A stretch of DNA of 64,000 nucleotides from Streptomyces djakartensis (GCF_014651075.1 NZ_BMWE01000012.1:1-64000); one strand, 5' to 3'. Counted from the stretch's first letter, positions 27,049 through 35,196 are shown. The notes: a model not told the origin generated them from the letters alone. Numbers and translations: made by a program.

Positions 27049-27633
27049 TCAGGCGGGTGAGCCGAGCAGACGTGTCGGAGTCGCCCGATGGGTCAGCACC
27101 GGGAGCAGTTCGGCGACGCGGTGCGGACGATGGGCCGCGATGCCGGGAGGCGCCGGGGCCAGCGGGACGAGCAGGTCGGTGGCGGCGGGATGACCGACCG
27201 CGCCGTCCGCGGTGCAGTCCTCGTGCAGCCAGAGTGTCAGCATGTACAGGCTGGGTACCGACAGCAGGCGGGGCTGGTACGGCTGCGGCATCGTCTCGGC
27301 CTGCCGCAGGGCCCGCTCGGTGGAGGTGATGTACGGGCCTTCGAAGAAATGGGAGAAGGCCCAGCCGTCGGGGGTCAGCATGGTCTCTGCCGCGGCGACC
27401 GCACGGTCGCCGCAGCGGATCAGGAAACGCCAGCCGGCCAGCCGGGTGGCCGAGACGCCCTCGGCCGTGACCCGGTCGAGGACGTGCACGGGCAGGGGGA
27501 GCTCGGGCGAGGCGGGTCCCTGGGCGCGGAGCAGGGAGGGCGTTCTGGCCTCCTGGACCGCGGTGGGCGAGGAGAGCGCGGTCAGGACGGACCGGAGCGC
27601 GGGCACGGGAGCCGGAGGGACATGCAGCGGCAT
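27049..27633 (-). CDS. Conserved hypothetical protein, 194 aa
   Basis: I do not recognise a characterised family. The protein has no signal peptide or membrane helix. It is mixed alpha/beta in composition and contains RFLIRCGDRAVAAAETM, GWAFSHFFEGPYI and YMLTLWLHED. Start MPLHVPP at 27633 is chosen because GAGAGG lies 8 nt upstream; a GTG at 27660 has no ribosome binding site. It has its own U-tailed terminator and stands alone as a monocistronic unit. Confidence 0.7.
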   Translation of the reverse strand: MPLHVPPAPVPALRSVLTALSSPTAVQEARTPSLLRAQGPASPELPLPVHVLDRVTAEGVSATRLAGWRFLIRCGDRAVAAAETMLTPDGWAFSHFFEGPYITSTERALRQAETMPQPYQPRLLSVPSLYMLTLWLHEDCTADGAVGHPAATDLLVPLAPAPPGIAAHRPHRVAELLPVLTHRATPTRLLGSPA

Positions 27634-28187
27634 GGTGGGTCGCCTCTCATTCAAAGGCACGGTGGCGCGAGGGCGGGGGCGGACGGCGCTGTCTGCTCAT
27701 GAGGGTGGACAGAGGCAGGGGCCGGGGGTCTCAAGAACGAGAGGGGGGTGGGGTCCGTGGAACACCGCCTCGGCGGCAGGACCCGTCGACCGAGGGCGCC
27801 AACCTACTGCCTTGTTCGCGGAGTTTATACGACACGGGTTCAGACTGTGTTTCATCTAGTCGTTTCCGGTGAGTAGAACAAGGGTACATTCGGTCGGCGA
27901 TACGCGAGAATTATCCCGATTCCAGGTATGGGTGTGCGGCGATGACCTCGGCGAATGTCCGCGAGGTGGTCGGCCCATTCTCGTCGGCGTTTTTCACGAG
28001 TTCACCGATCCAAAACCCGGGCCCCTGTGGCATGCCGAGTGAATGTGCCACCGGTTACCCGTGGCCAGCGTAACGGTCAGCGGTCCCCTCCGGGACGTTA
28101 TCGATCGCTTTCGCTGGGCATCCTCCACCTGACCGGGACCCCGGCGGCCGGATCTTCGGCCCGCATCATTCGAGGAGGGACGCATCG
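27634..28187. other. Divergent intergenic region without a supported gene
   Basis: These 554 bp lie between the leftward gene at 27049 and the rightward ligase-like gene at 28188. The part at 27820-27960 is clearly richer in A and T than its surroundings, which fits promoters for one or both genes. No repeat, RNA gene or convincing small ORF was found. Confidence 0.5.
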
Positions 28188-29705
28188 ATGGGGGAGAAGG
28201 TCGTGGCAGGCCGGTTCGACCTGTCCGATCGCCAGCGCTACCGCGACAAGCTCCGTCGGTGCCTGACGGGCTTGGAGCGGCTCCTGGCGGAGAAGCGGTT
28301 CGACCGCCCCAAGAACCTCATGGGGCTGGAGATCGAGCTGAATCTCGCGGGCGCCGACGGCATGCCGAAAATGTTGAACGCGCAGGTTCTCGAACGGATC
28401 GCGAGCCGTGATTTCCAAACAGAACTCGCCATGTTCAACCTGGAAGTCAACATTCCTCCACACCGTCTGGGCGGCCGGGTATTCGACCGGCTCGCGGAGG
28501 AACTCCGCACGTCACTGGCATATGCCGACCGGAAAGCCGGCGAGGTCGACGCGGGAATCGTGATGACCGGCATTCTGCCAACCCTCGACCGCGACGACCT
28601 GGTGTCGTCGAACCTCTCCGACGTCGACCGCTACACCCTCCTCAACGACCAGATCGTGGCCGCCCGGGGCGAGGAGTTCACGCTCGACATCGCCGGTGTG
28701 GAGCACCTCACCTGCACGTCCAAGTCGATCGCGCCGGAAGCCGCCTGCACGTCCGTGCAGCTGCACCTCCAGGTCACCCCGGCCCGCTTCGCCGACGTGT
28801 GGAACGCGGCCCAGGCGGTCGCCGCCGCGCAGATCGCCGTCGGCGCCAACTCGCCGTTCCTGTTCGGTCACGAGCTGTGGCGTGAGTCGCGGCCTCCGCT
28901 GTTCCAGCAGTCCACCGACACCCGCCCGCCCGAACTCCAGGCGCAGGGCGTCCGGCCGCGTACCTGGTTCGGGGAACGCTGGGTCACCTCGGCGTACGAC
29001 CTCTTCGAGGAGAACCTGCGCTACTACCCGGCGCTGCTGCCGATCTGCGACGACGAGGACCCGCTCGAGGTGCTCGACCAGGGGGGCGTTCCGACGCTCG
29101 CCGAACTCGTCCTGCACAACGGCACGATCTACCGGTGGAACCGCCCGGTCTACGGTGTGGCCGACGGCGTCCCGCATCTGCGAGTGGAGAACCGAGTCCT
29201 GCCCGCCGGGCCCACCGTCGTCGACGTCGTCGCCAACGCGGCGTTCTACTACGGCCTGGTCCGCGCCCTCGCCGAGGAATCCAAGCCGGTGTGGACCCGG
29301 CTGCCGTTCGAGGCCGCCGCCGCCAACTTCGACGCCGCGTGCAAGGACGGCATCGACGCCCGCTTCACCTGGCCCCGGCGAGGCCGGTACGGCGGCACCG
29401 CGCAGGTCGACGCGGTGAGCCTGGTGCGGGACGAGCTGCTGCCGCTCGCCGAGGCCGGGCTGGACGCGTGGGGCGTCGAGCCGGCCGACCGAGACCTGTA
29501 CCTGGGCGTGATCGAGGAGCGGTGCCGGCGCAGGGTGAACGGGGCGAGCTGGCAGGCCGCCACCTTCCACAAGGCGCTGGACGCGGGCCATACGCGTCAG
29601 GCCGCGCTGGCCGCGACGACCCGTCGCTACCGCGAGCTGATGCACCAGGGGGCCCCCGTGCACAGCTGGCCCGTGGGGGTGCCGGAGCCGGTGTCACTGG
29701 GCTGA
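28188..29705 (+). CDS. Glutamate-cysteine ligase (GCS2)-like family protein
   Basis: This 505-aa protein resembles the GCS2-type carboxylate-amine ligase fold: NLMGLEIELNLAG near residues 43-55 (the conserved Glu of the metal-binding strand), FNLEVNIPPH near 83-92, and HLRVENRVLPAGPTVVD near 325-341. Such enzymes couple an amino acid to glutamate with ATP. Streptomycetes make mycothiol rather than glutathione, so glutathione synthesis is unlikely and the substrate is unknown. EgtA, the first enzyme of ergothioneine synthesis, is a related family, but no other egt genes are nearby. ATG start with GGAGG 9 nt upstream. Confidence 0.8.
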   Translation: MGEKVVAGRFDLSDRQRYRDKLRRCLTGLERLLAEKRFDRPKNLMGLEIELNLAGADGMPKMLNAQVLERIASRDFQTELAMFNLEVNIPPHRLGGRVFDRLAEELRTSLAYADRKAGEVDAGIVMTGILPTLDRDDLVSSNLSDVDRYTLLNDQIVAARGEEFTLDIAGVEHLTCTSKSIAPEAACTSVQLHLQVTPARFADVWNAAQAVAAAQIAVGANSPFLFGHELWRESRPPLFQQSTDTRPPELQAQGVRPRTWFGERWVTSAYDLFEENLRYYPALLPICDDEDPLEVLDQGGVPTLAELVLHNGTIYRWNRPVYGVADGVPHLRVENRVLPAGPTVVDVVANAAFYYGLVRALAEESKPVWTRLPFEAAAANFDAACKDGIDARFTWPRRGRYGGTAQVDAVSLVRDELLPLAEAGLDAWGVEPADRDLYLGVIEERCRRRVNGASWQAATFHKALDAGHTRQAALAATTRRYRELMHQGAPVHSWPVGVPEPVSLG

Positions 29706-29769
29706 CGCGCTGCCGGGGTGACATCTGCTGCCGCCATACTGATCCGACAGTCGGTGAAGTGGAGGCAGT

Positions 29770-30570
29770 GTGCAGGCGGAGGCGGGCCCGGTGGCCGATT
29801 CCATTCCCCAGCAGCGGCTCTCACGGCGGATGCTCCGCAACGAGACGCTGATCGTCCTCGCGCTGTCGCTGGGGGCGAGCGGCGTGTCCGCGCTGATCAG
29901 CTTCATCGGCTCGGTCACCAAGCCGGGCGGGCTCAAGGACCAGGCCGCCACGATGAACGCCTCGGCCGCGCCCGGCCGGCCCTGGCTCGACCTGGCCTGG
30001 CAGCTGTTCGGCATCACCACGGCGCTCGTGCCCGTCGCGCTCGTCGCGCACTTCCTGCTGCGCGAGGGCGCGGGGCTGCGCACGATCGGCTTCGACCGCA
30101 GCCGCCCCTGGCCCGACCTCGGCCACGGCGCGGCGATCGCGGCGGTCATCGGCAGCACCGGCATCGCCTTCTACCTGGCGGCCCGCGGTCTGGGCTTCAA
30201 CCTCACCGTGGTGCCCGAGGCGCTGCCCGGGGTGTGGTGGAAGTACCCCGTGCTGGTCCTCTCGGCGATCCAGAACGCGCTGCTGGAGGAAGTGATCGTC
30301 GTCGGCTACCTGCTGCGCCGCCTCGGGCAGCTGGGCTGGACCCCTGCGGCCGCGCTGGTGGGCAGCTCCGTGCTGCGCGGCTCGTACCACCTCTACCAGG
30401 GCATCGGCGGCTTCATCGGCAACATGGTCATGGGCGTCGTCTTCGTCTTCCTCTACCGCCGCTGGGGCCGGGTCGGCCCGCTCGTGGTCGCCCACTCGCT
30501 GCTCGACATCGGGGCGTTCGTGGGGTACGCGCTGCTGGCGGGCAAGGTGGGCTGGCTGCCGACGGCGTGA
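29770..30570 (+). CDS. CPBP-family intramembrane metalloprotease-like protein
   Basis: This 266-aa membrane protein has about seven hydrophobic segments and the CPBP (CAAX protease and bacteriocin-processing) motifs: E173-E174 in LLEEVIVVGY, H207 in RGSYHLYQG and H242 in VAHSLLD. The usual Arg in EExxxR is Val here, while the likely catalytic Glu and metal-binding His residues remain. The family cleaves prenylated or small peptides in the membrane; a substrate cannot be named. GTG start with GGAGG 4 nt upstream. It may be co-transcribed with the ligase-like gene 64 bp upstream. Confidence 0.85.
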   Translation: MQAEAGPVADSIPQQRLSRRMLRNETLIVLALSLGASGVSALISFIGSVTKPGGLKDQAATMNASAAPGRPWLDLAWQLFGITTALVPVALVAHFLLREGAGLRTIGFDRSRPWPDLGHGAAIAAVIGSTGIAFYLAARGLGFNLTVVPEALPGVWWKYPVLVLSAIQNALLEEVIVVGYLLRRLGQLGWTPAAALVGSSVLRGSYHLYQGIGGFIGNMVMGVVFVFLYRRWGRVGPLVVAHSLLDIGAFVGYALLAGKVGWLPTA

Positions 30571-30584
30571 AGGGCTGAGGGAGG

Positions 30585-30611
30585 GGGCGTACGAGGGGAT
30601 GTCGTACGCCC
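30585..30611. terminator. Bidirectional hairpin between convergent genes
   Basis: A perfect 10-bp stem GGGCGTACGA/TCGTACGCCC (30585-30594 with 30602-30611) and a 7-nt loop sit between the stop codons of the CPBP and PhzF genes. It probably terminates both. Confidence 0.75.
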
Positions 30612-30622
30612 TTGTGCCGGTT

Positions 30623-31441
30623 CTAGGCGAGCAGCTCGCCCTCGATGACGGTGACCGCCCGACCGGTCAGCAGGGTGCGGTCGCCACGCAGCTCCGTGCG
30701 GACCCGGCCTGAGCGGGGTGAGGCCTGCAGGCCGGTGAGGCCGGGGCGGCTCAGGCGTTCTGCCCAGAACGGGGCGAGCGCCGTGTGGGCGCTGCCCGTC
30801 ACCGGGTCCTCGTCGATGCCGACGTTCGGGAAGAAGCAGCGCGAGACGAAGTCGTAGCCCCGAGCCGGGTCCTCCGCGCGGGCCGTCGCGATGACGCCGC
30901 GCGTGGAGTGGGCGGCGAGGGCCCTGAGGTCCGGGCGGAGGCCGTGCACCGTCTGCTCGTCGGCGACCTCGACGAGCAGGTCGCCGACGTTCGGGCCGGT
31001 GTCGAACGCCGTGAGCGGTTCGGCGCCCAGGGCCTGGGCGAGGCCGTCGGGCGCGTCGACCGGGGTGAGCGGAGCCGTCGGGAAGTCCAGCGTGACGCAG
31101 CCGTCGTCCGCCGGCGTGGCGACCAGGACGCCGCTGCGGGTGGCGAACCGTACCGGCCCCTCGTGGGCACCGCTGGTGTGCAGGACGTGGGCGGTGGCCA
31201 GGGTCGCGTGCCCGCACATCGCGACCTCGGCGGCCGGGGTGAACCAGCGCAGCGCCCAGTCGGCTCCGCCGCCCTCGGGCAGCGGGTGGGCGAAGGCCGT
31301 CTCGGCGTGGTTGACCTCGAGGGCGACGTTCTGGAGCCAGGTGTCGTCCGGGAAGGCATCCGCGTCGTTCAGCAGCAGCACTCCGGCCGGGTTGCCGGAG
31401 AAGGGGCGGTCGGTGAAGGCGTCGACGATTCGAATCCGCAT
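30623..31441 (-). CDS. PhzF-family isomerase/epimerase-like protein
   Basis: This 272-aa protein has the diaminopimelate-epimerase-like fold. The N-terminal IVDAFTDRPFSGNPAGV (about 4-20) contains the PhzF signature, and the conserved Glu is in NVALEVNHAETAF. The GHATLATAHVL segment forms part of the pocket. PhzF itself isomerises a phenazine precursor, but no phenazine genes are present, so this is one of the many family members with unknown substrate. It is divergent from the PadR gene across 132 bp carrying two sets of inverted repeats. Confidence 0.88.
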   Translation of the reverse strand: MRIRIVDAFTDRPFSGNPAGVLLLNDADAFPDDTWLQNVALEVNHAETAFAHPLPEGGGADWALRWFTPAAEVAMCGHATLATAHVLHTSGAHEGPVRFATRSGVLVATPADDGCVTLDFPTAPLTPVDAPDGLAQALGAEPLTAFDTGPNVGDLLVEVADEQTVHGLRPDLRALAAHSTRGVIATARAEDPARGYDFVSRCFFPNVGIDEDPVTGSAHTALAPFWAERLSRPGLTGLQASPRSGRVRTELRGDRTLLTGRAVTVIEGELLA

Positions 31442-31473
31442 GCCCCGACGTTAGGGGCCCAATGGATCCGCAG

Positions 31474-31505
31474 GACAAGGCCAATGCGAGGGTCCTGGCC
31501 TTGTC
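31474..31505. promoter_or_regulatory. Inverted repeat GACAAGGCCA-N12-TGGCCTTGTC
   Basis: Perfect 10-bp arms (31474-31483 and 31496-31505) are separated by 12 bp, immediately upstream of the leftward phzF-like gene. This is a likely operator for that gene or the divergent padR. Confidence 0.65.
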
Positions 31506-31517
31506 AGTGCCGCTTTT

Positions 31518-31554
31518 ACGATATATCGTTGAAGCATCGCGACAGATCAACGAT
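31518..31554 (+). promoter_or_regulatory. PadR-type operator region
   Basis: ACGATATATCGT (31518-31529) is a perfect 12-bp palindrome in otherwise GC-rich DNA. Overlapping it, ATCGTTGA (31525-31532) is repeated inverted as TCAACGAT (31547-31554). The sites lie just upstream of the padR start codon and probably bind the PadR protein itself. Confidence 0.65.
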
Positions 31555-31573
31555 GGAATGGAGAGTGGTTGCG

Positions 31574-32200
31574 ATGCGTACCCATGGTTTCGAGCATGGA
31601 CATGCACACGGCGGACCGCGTCACGGCCGGGGCGGCTTCGAACAGCTGCGTGCGGCCTTCGGGCCCTTCGGGCCGGGCGGCCCCGGCTGGGGCGGTCCCG
31701 GGGGCCCGGGATTCGGTCCGGGCCCGTGGGGCGGCCGAGGACGCGGCGGGCCGAGGGGGAGAGCGCGGCGCGGTGACGTACGGGCCTCGATCCTCGCCCT
31801 GCTGAAGGACCGGCCGATGCACGGCTACGAGATGATCCAGGAGATCGCCGAGCGCAGTGGCGGGACGTGGAAGCCCAGCCCCGGCTCGGTGTATCCCACT
31901 CTTCAGCTGCTGGAGGACGAAGGACTGATCGTCAGCGAGTCCGAGGGCGGCAAGAAGCTGTTCTCGCTCACCGAGGCGGGTCGCGCCGCGGCCGACGAGG
32001 GACCCGAGGCTCCCTGGGAGGAGGCCTCCCGTGGGGTCGACTGGGAGGCCCTCGGCGAGATCCGTCAGGCAGGTTTCGGACTGATGGAGGCCTTCGGGCA
32101 GGTCTGGAAGACCGGCAGCAAGGAGCAGCGGGAGAAGGCGCTCGGCGTCATCAACGAAGCCCGCAAGAAGCTGTACCTGATCCTCGCCGACGAGGACTGA
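31574..32200 (+). CDS. PadR-family transcriptional regulator with Gly/His-rich N-terminus
   Basis: This 208-aa regulator has a PadR winged helix (about 67-145: SILALLKDRPMHGYEMIQE, SPGSVYPTLQLLEDEGLI and KLFSLTEAGRAA) and a C-terminal dimerisation helix. The first 66 residues are an unusual extension rich in Gly, Pro, His and Arg. ATG 31574 is chosen because GGAGAG is about 8 nt upstream; ATG 31553 is in frame but overlaps the operator-like repeat. PadR proteins usually repress their own gene and a neighbour, here possibly the transporter remnant downstream or the divergent phzF-like gene. Confidence 0.85.
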   Translation: MRTHGFEHGHAHGGPRHGRGGFEQLRAAFGPFGPGGPGWGGPGGPGFGPGPWGGRGRGGPRGRARRGDVRASILALLKDRPMHGYEMIQEIAERSGGTWKPSPGSVYPTLQLLEDEGLIVSESEGGKKLFSLTEAGRAAADEGPEAPWEEASRGVDWEALGEIRQAGFGLMEAFGQVWKTGSKEQREKALGVINEARKKLYLILADED

Positions 32201-32243
32201 CCTACGGCCTGCCGAATCCCGAAGGCAGGCGCCCCCGGAAGGC

Positions 32244-32876
32244 GTGCAGCGGCGGCCCGTGACGCGTGCCGCCGCCGTCGGTGTCGTCCTCGCGGTCGGC
32301 GGACTCGCGTGCGTCGTCGAGGTGTGGTCGGGCCTCGGCTTCGACGCCCCGGGGCTGCTGCTCGCGCTCGGCGCGGCCTGCTGCCAGGTCGGCTACTTCG
32401 TCCTGTCCGACCAGGGCGGCGACGCCGGGGACGAGGCGCCCGACCCGCTCGGCGTCATCGCCTACGGCCTGATCGTCGGCGCGGCCGTACTGACCGTCCT
32501 CGCCCGGCCCTGGAGCATGGACTGGTCCGTGCTCCAGGGCACCGCGCGCATGGACGGCACGCCCGTCGCCGCCATCGCCCTGCTGGCCTGGATCGTCCTG
32601 GTCGCCACGGTCGTCGCGTACGTCACCGGTGTGCTCTCGGTGCGCCGGCTCTCCCCGCAGGTCGCCGGCGTGGTGGCATGTCTCGAAGCGGTCATCGCCA
32701 CCGTCCTGGCGTGGGTCCTGCTCGGCGAGCACCTGTCGGCGCCGCAGATCGCCGGTGGCGTGATCGTGCTCGTCGGCGCGTTCATCGCGCAGTCCTCGAC
32801 ACCCGCGAAGGGGTCCGAGCGGCCGGTGGCGAGCGGCGGCCCGGAAAGGGAGCTGTCCACGCCACCGGCCGCTTAG
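32244..32876 (+). pseudogene. 5'-truncated EamA-family transporter remnant
   Basis: The reading frame encodes about 210 aa with the complete second EamA domain (five helices, from VAYVTGVLSVRRLSP to GGVIVLVGAFIAQ). Of the first domain only the last helix is left. Normal family members have ten helices and about 300 aa, so roughly the first 90 residues are missing. The homology starts only 43 bp after the padR stop, which leaves no room for the lost part. GTG 32244 could still start translation. It is probably a deletion product, though a working half-transporter cannot be excluded. Confidence 0.65.
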
Positions 32877-32901
32877 CGGCAGAGCCCCGCGCCCCTTCGG
32901 G

Positions 32902-33597
32902 TCAGTTCCCCTGGAGGTAGTCGGGAAGTTCCGTGCCGGCGGCGAGGCCGGGGTCGGGGATCGGGGTGCCGTAGCTCGTGTGCACCGGGACGACTCCGGC
33001 CCAGTGCGGGAGGGCGAGATCCTCCGGTTCGTCGTTCACGCCGCCGCTCTTGAGCTTGGCCGAGACCTCGTCGAGGTCCAGGCGGATCACGGCCGTGGCC
33101 GCCAGCTCCTTCCTGTTGGCCGGCCGCGAGTCGGCGGCGCGTCCCGGTACGACGTGGTCGACCAGCGCGTCCAGGGCCTGCCGCTTCTCCTCCGGGTCCG
33201 TCACGTCATGGGCGACGCCGTGCACCACCACGGAGCGGTAGTTGATCGAGTGGTGGAAGGCCGAGCGGGCCAGGACCAGGCCGTCGACGTGCGTGACGGT
33301 CAGGCATACCGGCAGACCCGAATCGGCCTGACCGGCCGCCCGCAGCGGGCGCGAGCCCGTCGAGCCGTGTACGTAGAGCCGCTCGCCGACCCGGGCGTAC
33401 AGCGTCGGCAGCACCACCGGCGCACCGTCGCGGACGAAGCCGAGGTGGCAGACGTAGGCCTCGTCCAGTATCGAGTGCACCAGTTCCCGGTCGTACGACG
33501 CCCGGTCCGCCGAGCGTGTGGGGACGGTGCGGTCGGTCGGGGTGTAGGCGGCGGGCTGCGGCGGCGTCTGCGCGGTCCCCTGCATGGCGCTCTCCAT
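32902..33597 (-). CDS. Pyridoxamine 5'-phosphate oxidase-like flavin-binding protein
   Basis: This 231-aa split-barrel protein has LHVHGSTGSRPLR-like flavin contacts (YVHGSTGSRPLRA, about 75-87) and YRSVVVHGVAHDV (about 120-132). The family includes PNPOx and heme or F420 enzymes. Genomic pairing with a divergent MocR-type PLP-sensing regulator supports a link to vitamin B6, but the reaction is not established. Its ATG (33597) abuts the shared operator region, and no ribosome binding site fits between, so the mRNA may be leaderless. Confidence 0.82.
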   Translation of the reverse strand: MESAMQGTAQTPPQPAAYTPTDRTVPTRSADRASYDRELVHSILDEAYVCHLGFVRDGAPVVLPTLYARVGERLYVHGSTGSRPLRAAGQADSGLPVCLTVTHVDGLVLARSAFHHSINYRSVVVHGVAHDVTDPEEKRQALDALVDHVVPGRAADSRPANRKELAATAVIRLDLDEVSAKLKSGGVNDEPEDLALPHWAGVVPVHTSYGTPIPDPGLAAGTELPDYLQGN

Positions 33598-33627
33598 TGT
33601 ACTAGTGCATAATTGCTTTTGTGCTAG
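33597..33627. promoter_or_regulatory. Divergent MocR operator with direct repeats
   Basis: TTGTACTAG (33597-33605) and TTGTGCTAG (33619-33627) form a direct repeat with 8 of 9 identities, 22 bp apart. Between them CATAAT (33608-33613) resembles a -10 element. The repeats overlap both start codons. MocR/PdxR regulators typically bind such direct repeats between their own gene and a divergent target. Confidence 0.7.
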
Positions 33628-34952
33628 CAGAGTATCCGATCAGAGGGCGCCGCGCGGTGGACATCTCCGCGAGCGTCGAGCGGGCGGTGGGGGCCGGTGA
33701 GCTGCGTCCGGGGCAACTTCTTCCGCCCATGCGGGAGCTGGCGGAGCGGTTGGGGGTCAACCCCAACACGGTCGCGGCCGCGTACCGGATGCTGCGTGAA
33801 CGCGGCGTCATCGAGACCGCCGGCCGGCGCGGCAGCCGGGTGCGCCCCGCGCCGGCCACGACCGGGCGGGACCACATCAGGGTGGACGTGCCGGAAGGCG
33901 TGCGCGACGTGGCGAGCGGCAATCCGGACCGGGCGCTGTTGCCGCCGCTCGCGGCGGCCTTCGCGGCGGCCGCCGCCACCGGTGACCAGGCGCCCGTGCT
34001 GTACGGCGATGACCCGCTGGAGCCGGAGCTGGCGCGGCTCGCACGCGCCGGACTCGACGCCGACGGCGTTCCGGACGGCCCGCTCGCCGTGGTGTCGGGT
34101 GCGCTGGACGGGGTCGAGCGGGTGCTCGTGGCGCACCTCAAGCCCGGCGACACCGTCGGGGTGGAGGACCCCGGCTGGGGGAGCGCTCTCGACCTCGTGC
34201 CCGCGCTCGGGCTGCGGACCGTCCCCGTCGGCCTCGACGACGAGGGGCCGCGTCCCGACGACGTACGACGGGCGCTGCGGGCCGGAGCGAGGGCGCTGAT
34301 CGTCACGGGCCGCGCCCAGAACCCGACCGGCGCCGCGGTGAGCGCCACGCGAGCGCGTGCCCTCCGGGCCGTTCTCCGGGAGCACCCGGAAACCCTGCTG
34401 ATCGAGGACGACCACGGTCACGGCATCGTGGACGTGCCCCTCCATCCCCTGGCCGGTGCCACCCGGAACTGGGCGTTCGTGCGCTCGGTCGCCAAGGCGT
34501 ACGGGCCTGATCTGCGACTCGCCCTGCTCACCGGGGACGACGTCACCGTCGACCGGGTCCGTGGACGGCAACGGCTCGGGCCGGGCTGGGTGAGCCGGCT
34601 GACGCAGCGGGCCCTGGTGCGGCTGTGGGCCGACGGGGCGGTGGACACGCGCGCGGTGGCGGCGGCGTACGGGCGGCGCCGGGACGCGCTCATCGGGGGG
34701 CTCGACCGGCGAGGTGTCGCGGCGCACGGGCGCAGTGGCATGAACGTGTGGGTGCCCGTGCCGGACGAGACCGGTGCCGTCGCCCGGCTGCTGCACGCCG
34801 GCTGGGCCGTCGCCCCCGGCGCCCGCTTCCGGATGAGCTCGCCGCCCGGCGTCCGGGTCACCGTCTCGACGCTCGCCGAGGAGGAGACCGAGGCGCTGGC
34901 GGACGCGATCGCCTCCGCGCTCGGCCCGGCTCCGGTGCGCAGCTACGTCTGA
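33621..34952 (+). CDS. MocR/PdxR-type GntR regulator with aminotransferase domain
   Basis: This 443-aa protein has a GntR winged helix (about 10-75, LPPMRELAERLGVNPNTVAAAYRML) and a long linker. A class I aminotransferase-fold domain follows (about 95-440). The PLP-binding lysine is K292 in SVAKAYGPDLR. It probably senses PLP or an amino-PLP adduct and controls the divergent oxidase-like gene. The GTG at 33621 lies within the second operator repeat. The predicted -10 at 33608-33613 would start transcription at or next to this codon, so a leaderless mRNA is likely. Confidence 0.9.
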   Translation: MLAEYPIRGRRAVDISASVERAVGAGELRPGQLLPPMRELAERLGVNPNTVAAAYRMLRERGVIETAGRRGSRVRPAPATTGRDHIRVDVPEGVRDVASGNPDRALLPPLAAAFAAAAATGDQAPVLYGDDPLEPELARLARAGLDADGVPDGPLAVVSGALDGVERVLVAHLKPGDTVGVEDPGWGSALDLVPALGLRTVPVGLDDEGPRPDDVRRALRAGARALIVTGRAQNPTGAAVSATRARALRAVLREHPETLLIEDDHGHGIVDVPLHPLAGATRNWAFVRSVAKAYGPDLRLALLTGDDVTVDRVRGRQRLGPGWVSRLTQRALVRLWADGAVDTRAVAAAYGRRRDALIGGLDRRGVAAHGRSGMNVWVPVPDETGAVARLLHAGWAVAPGARFRMSSPPGVRVTVSTLAEEETEALADAIASALGPAPVRSYV

Positions 34953-35054
34953 GGCGCCCTGACGGTGGCGGCCCGGGCGGCTTCACGGCGGTGGCCCGGG
35001 CGGCCGCGTCCGAAGCCGTCGGTGTCCGGCCGCGTCATGACCTCGGCCCGCCGG

Positions 35055-35140
35055 CCAGTGCCGGGTCAGGCAACGTTCGCCCGTCGAGAGCATGTGCCGG
35101 GCGTCGTGACGGGGCGAACGTTGCCTGCCGCGGCACCAGG
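35055..35140. repeat. Inverted repeat with arms CAGGCAACGTTCGCCC
   Basis: Perfect 16-bp arms (35067-35082 and 35112-35127) are 29 bp apart. The similarity extends outward, with ccGGCAC-type sequence on both flanks. The right arm continues into CCGCGGCAC and recurs at 63860-63883 with one mismatch in 24 bases. Each arm therefore looks like a copy of one dispersed element. Confidence 0.75.
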
Positions 35141-35196
35141 GGGTGTCCGCAAAGTCGCGTCGTCCGCCCGGAGGGCGGGGCTTGCGGCGTCATGGG

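Noticed and set aside
31420..31440. Possible tRNA T-arm sequence (ATTCGAATCC-like)
   Set aside because: No cloverleaf or acceptor stem surrounds it; it is inside the PhzF-like coding region.
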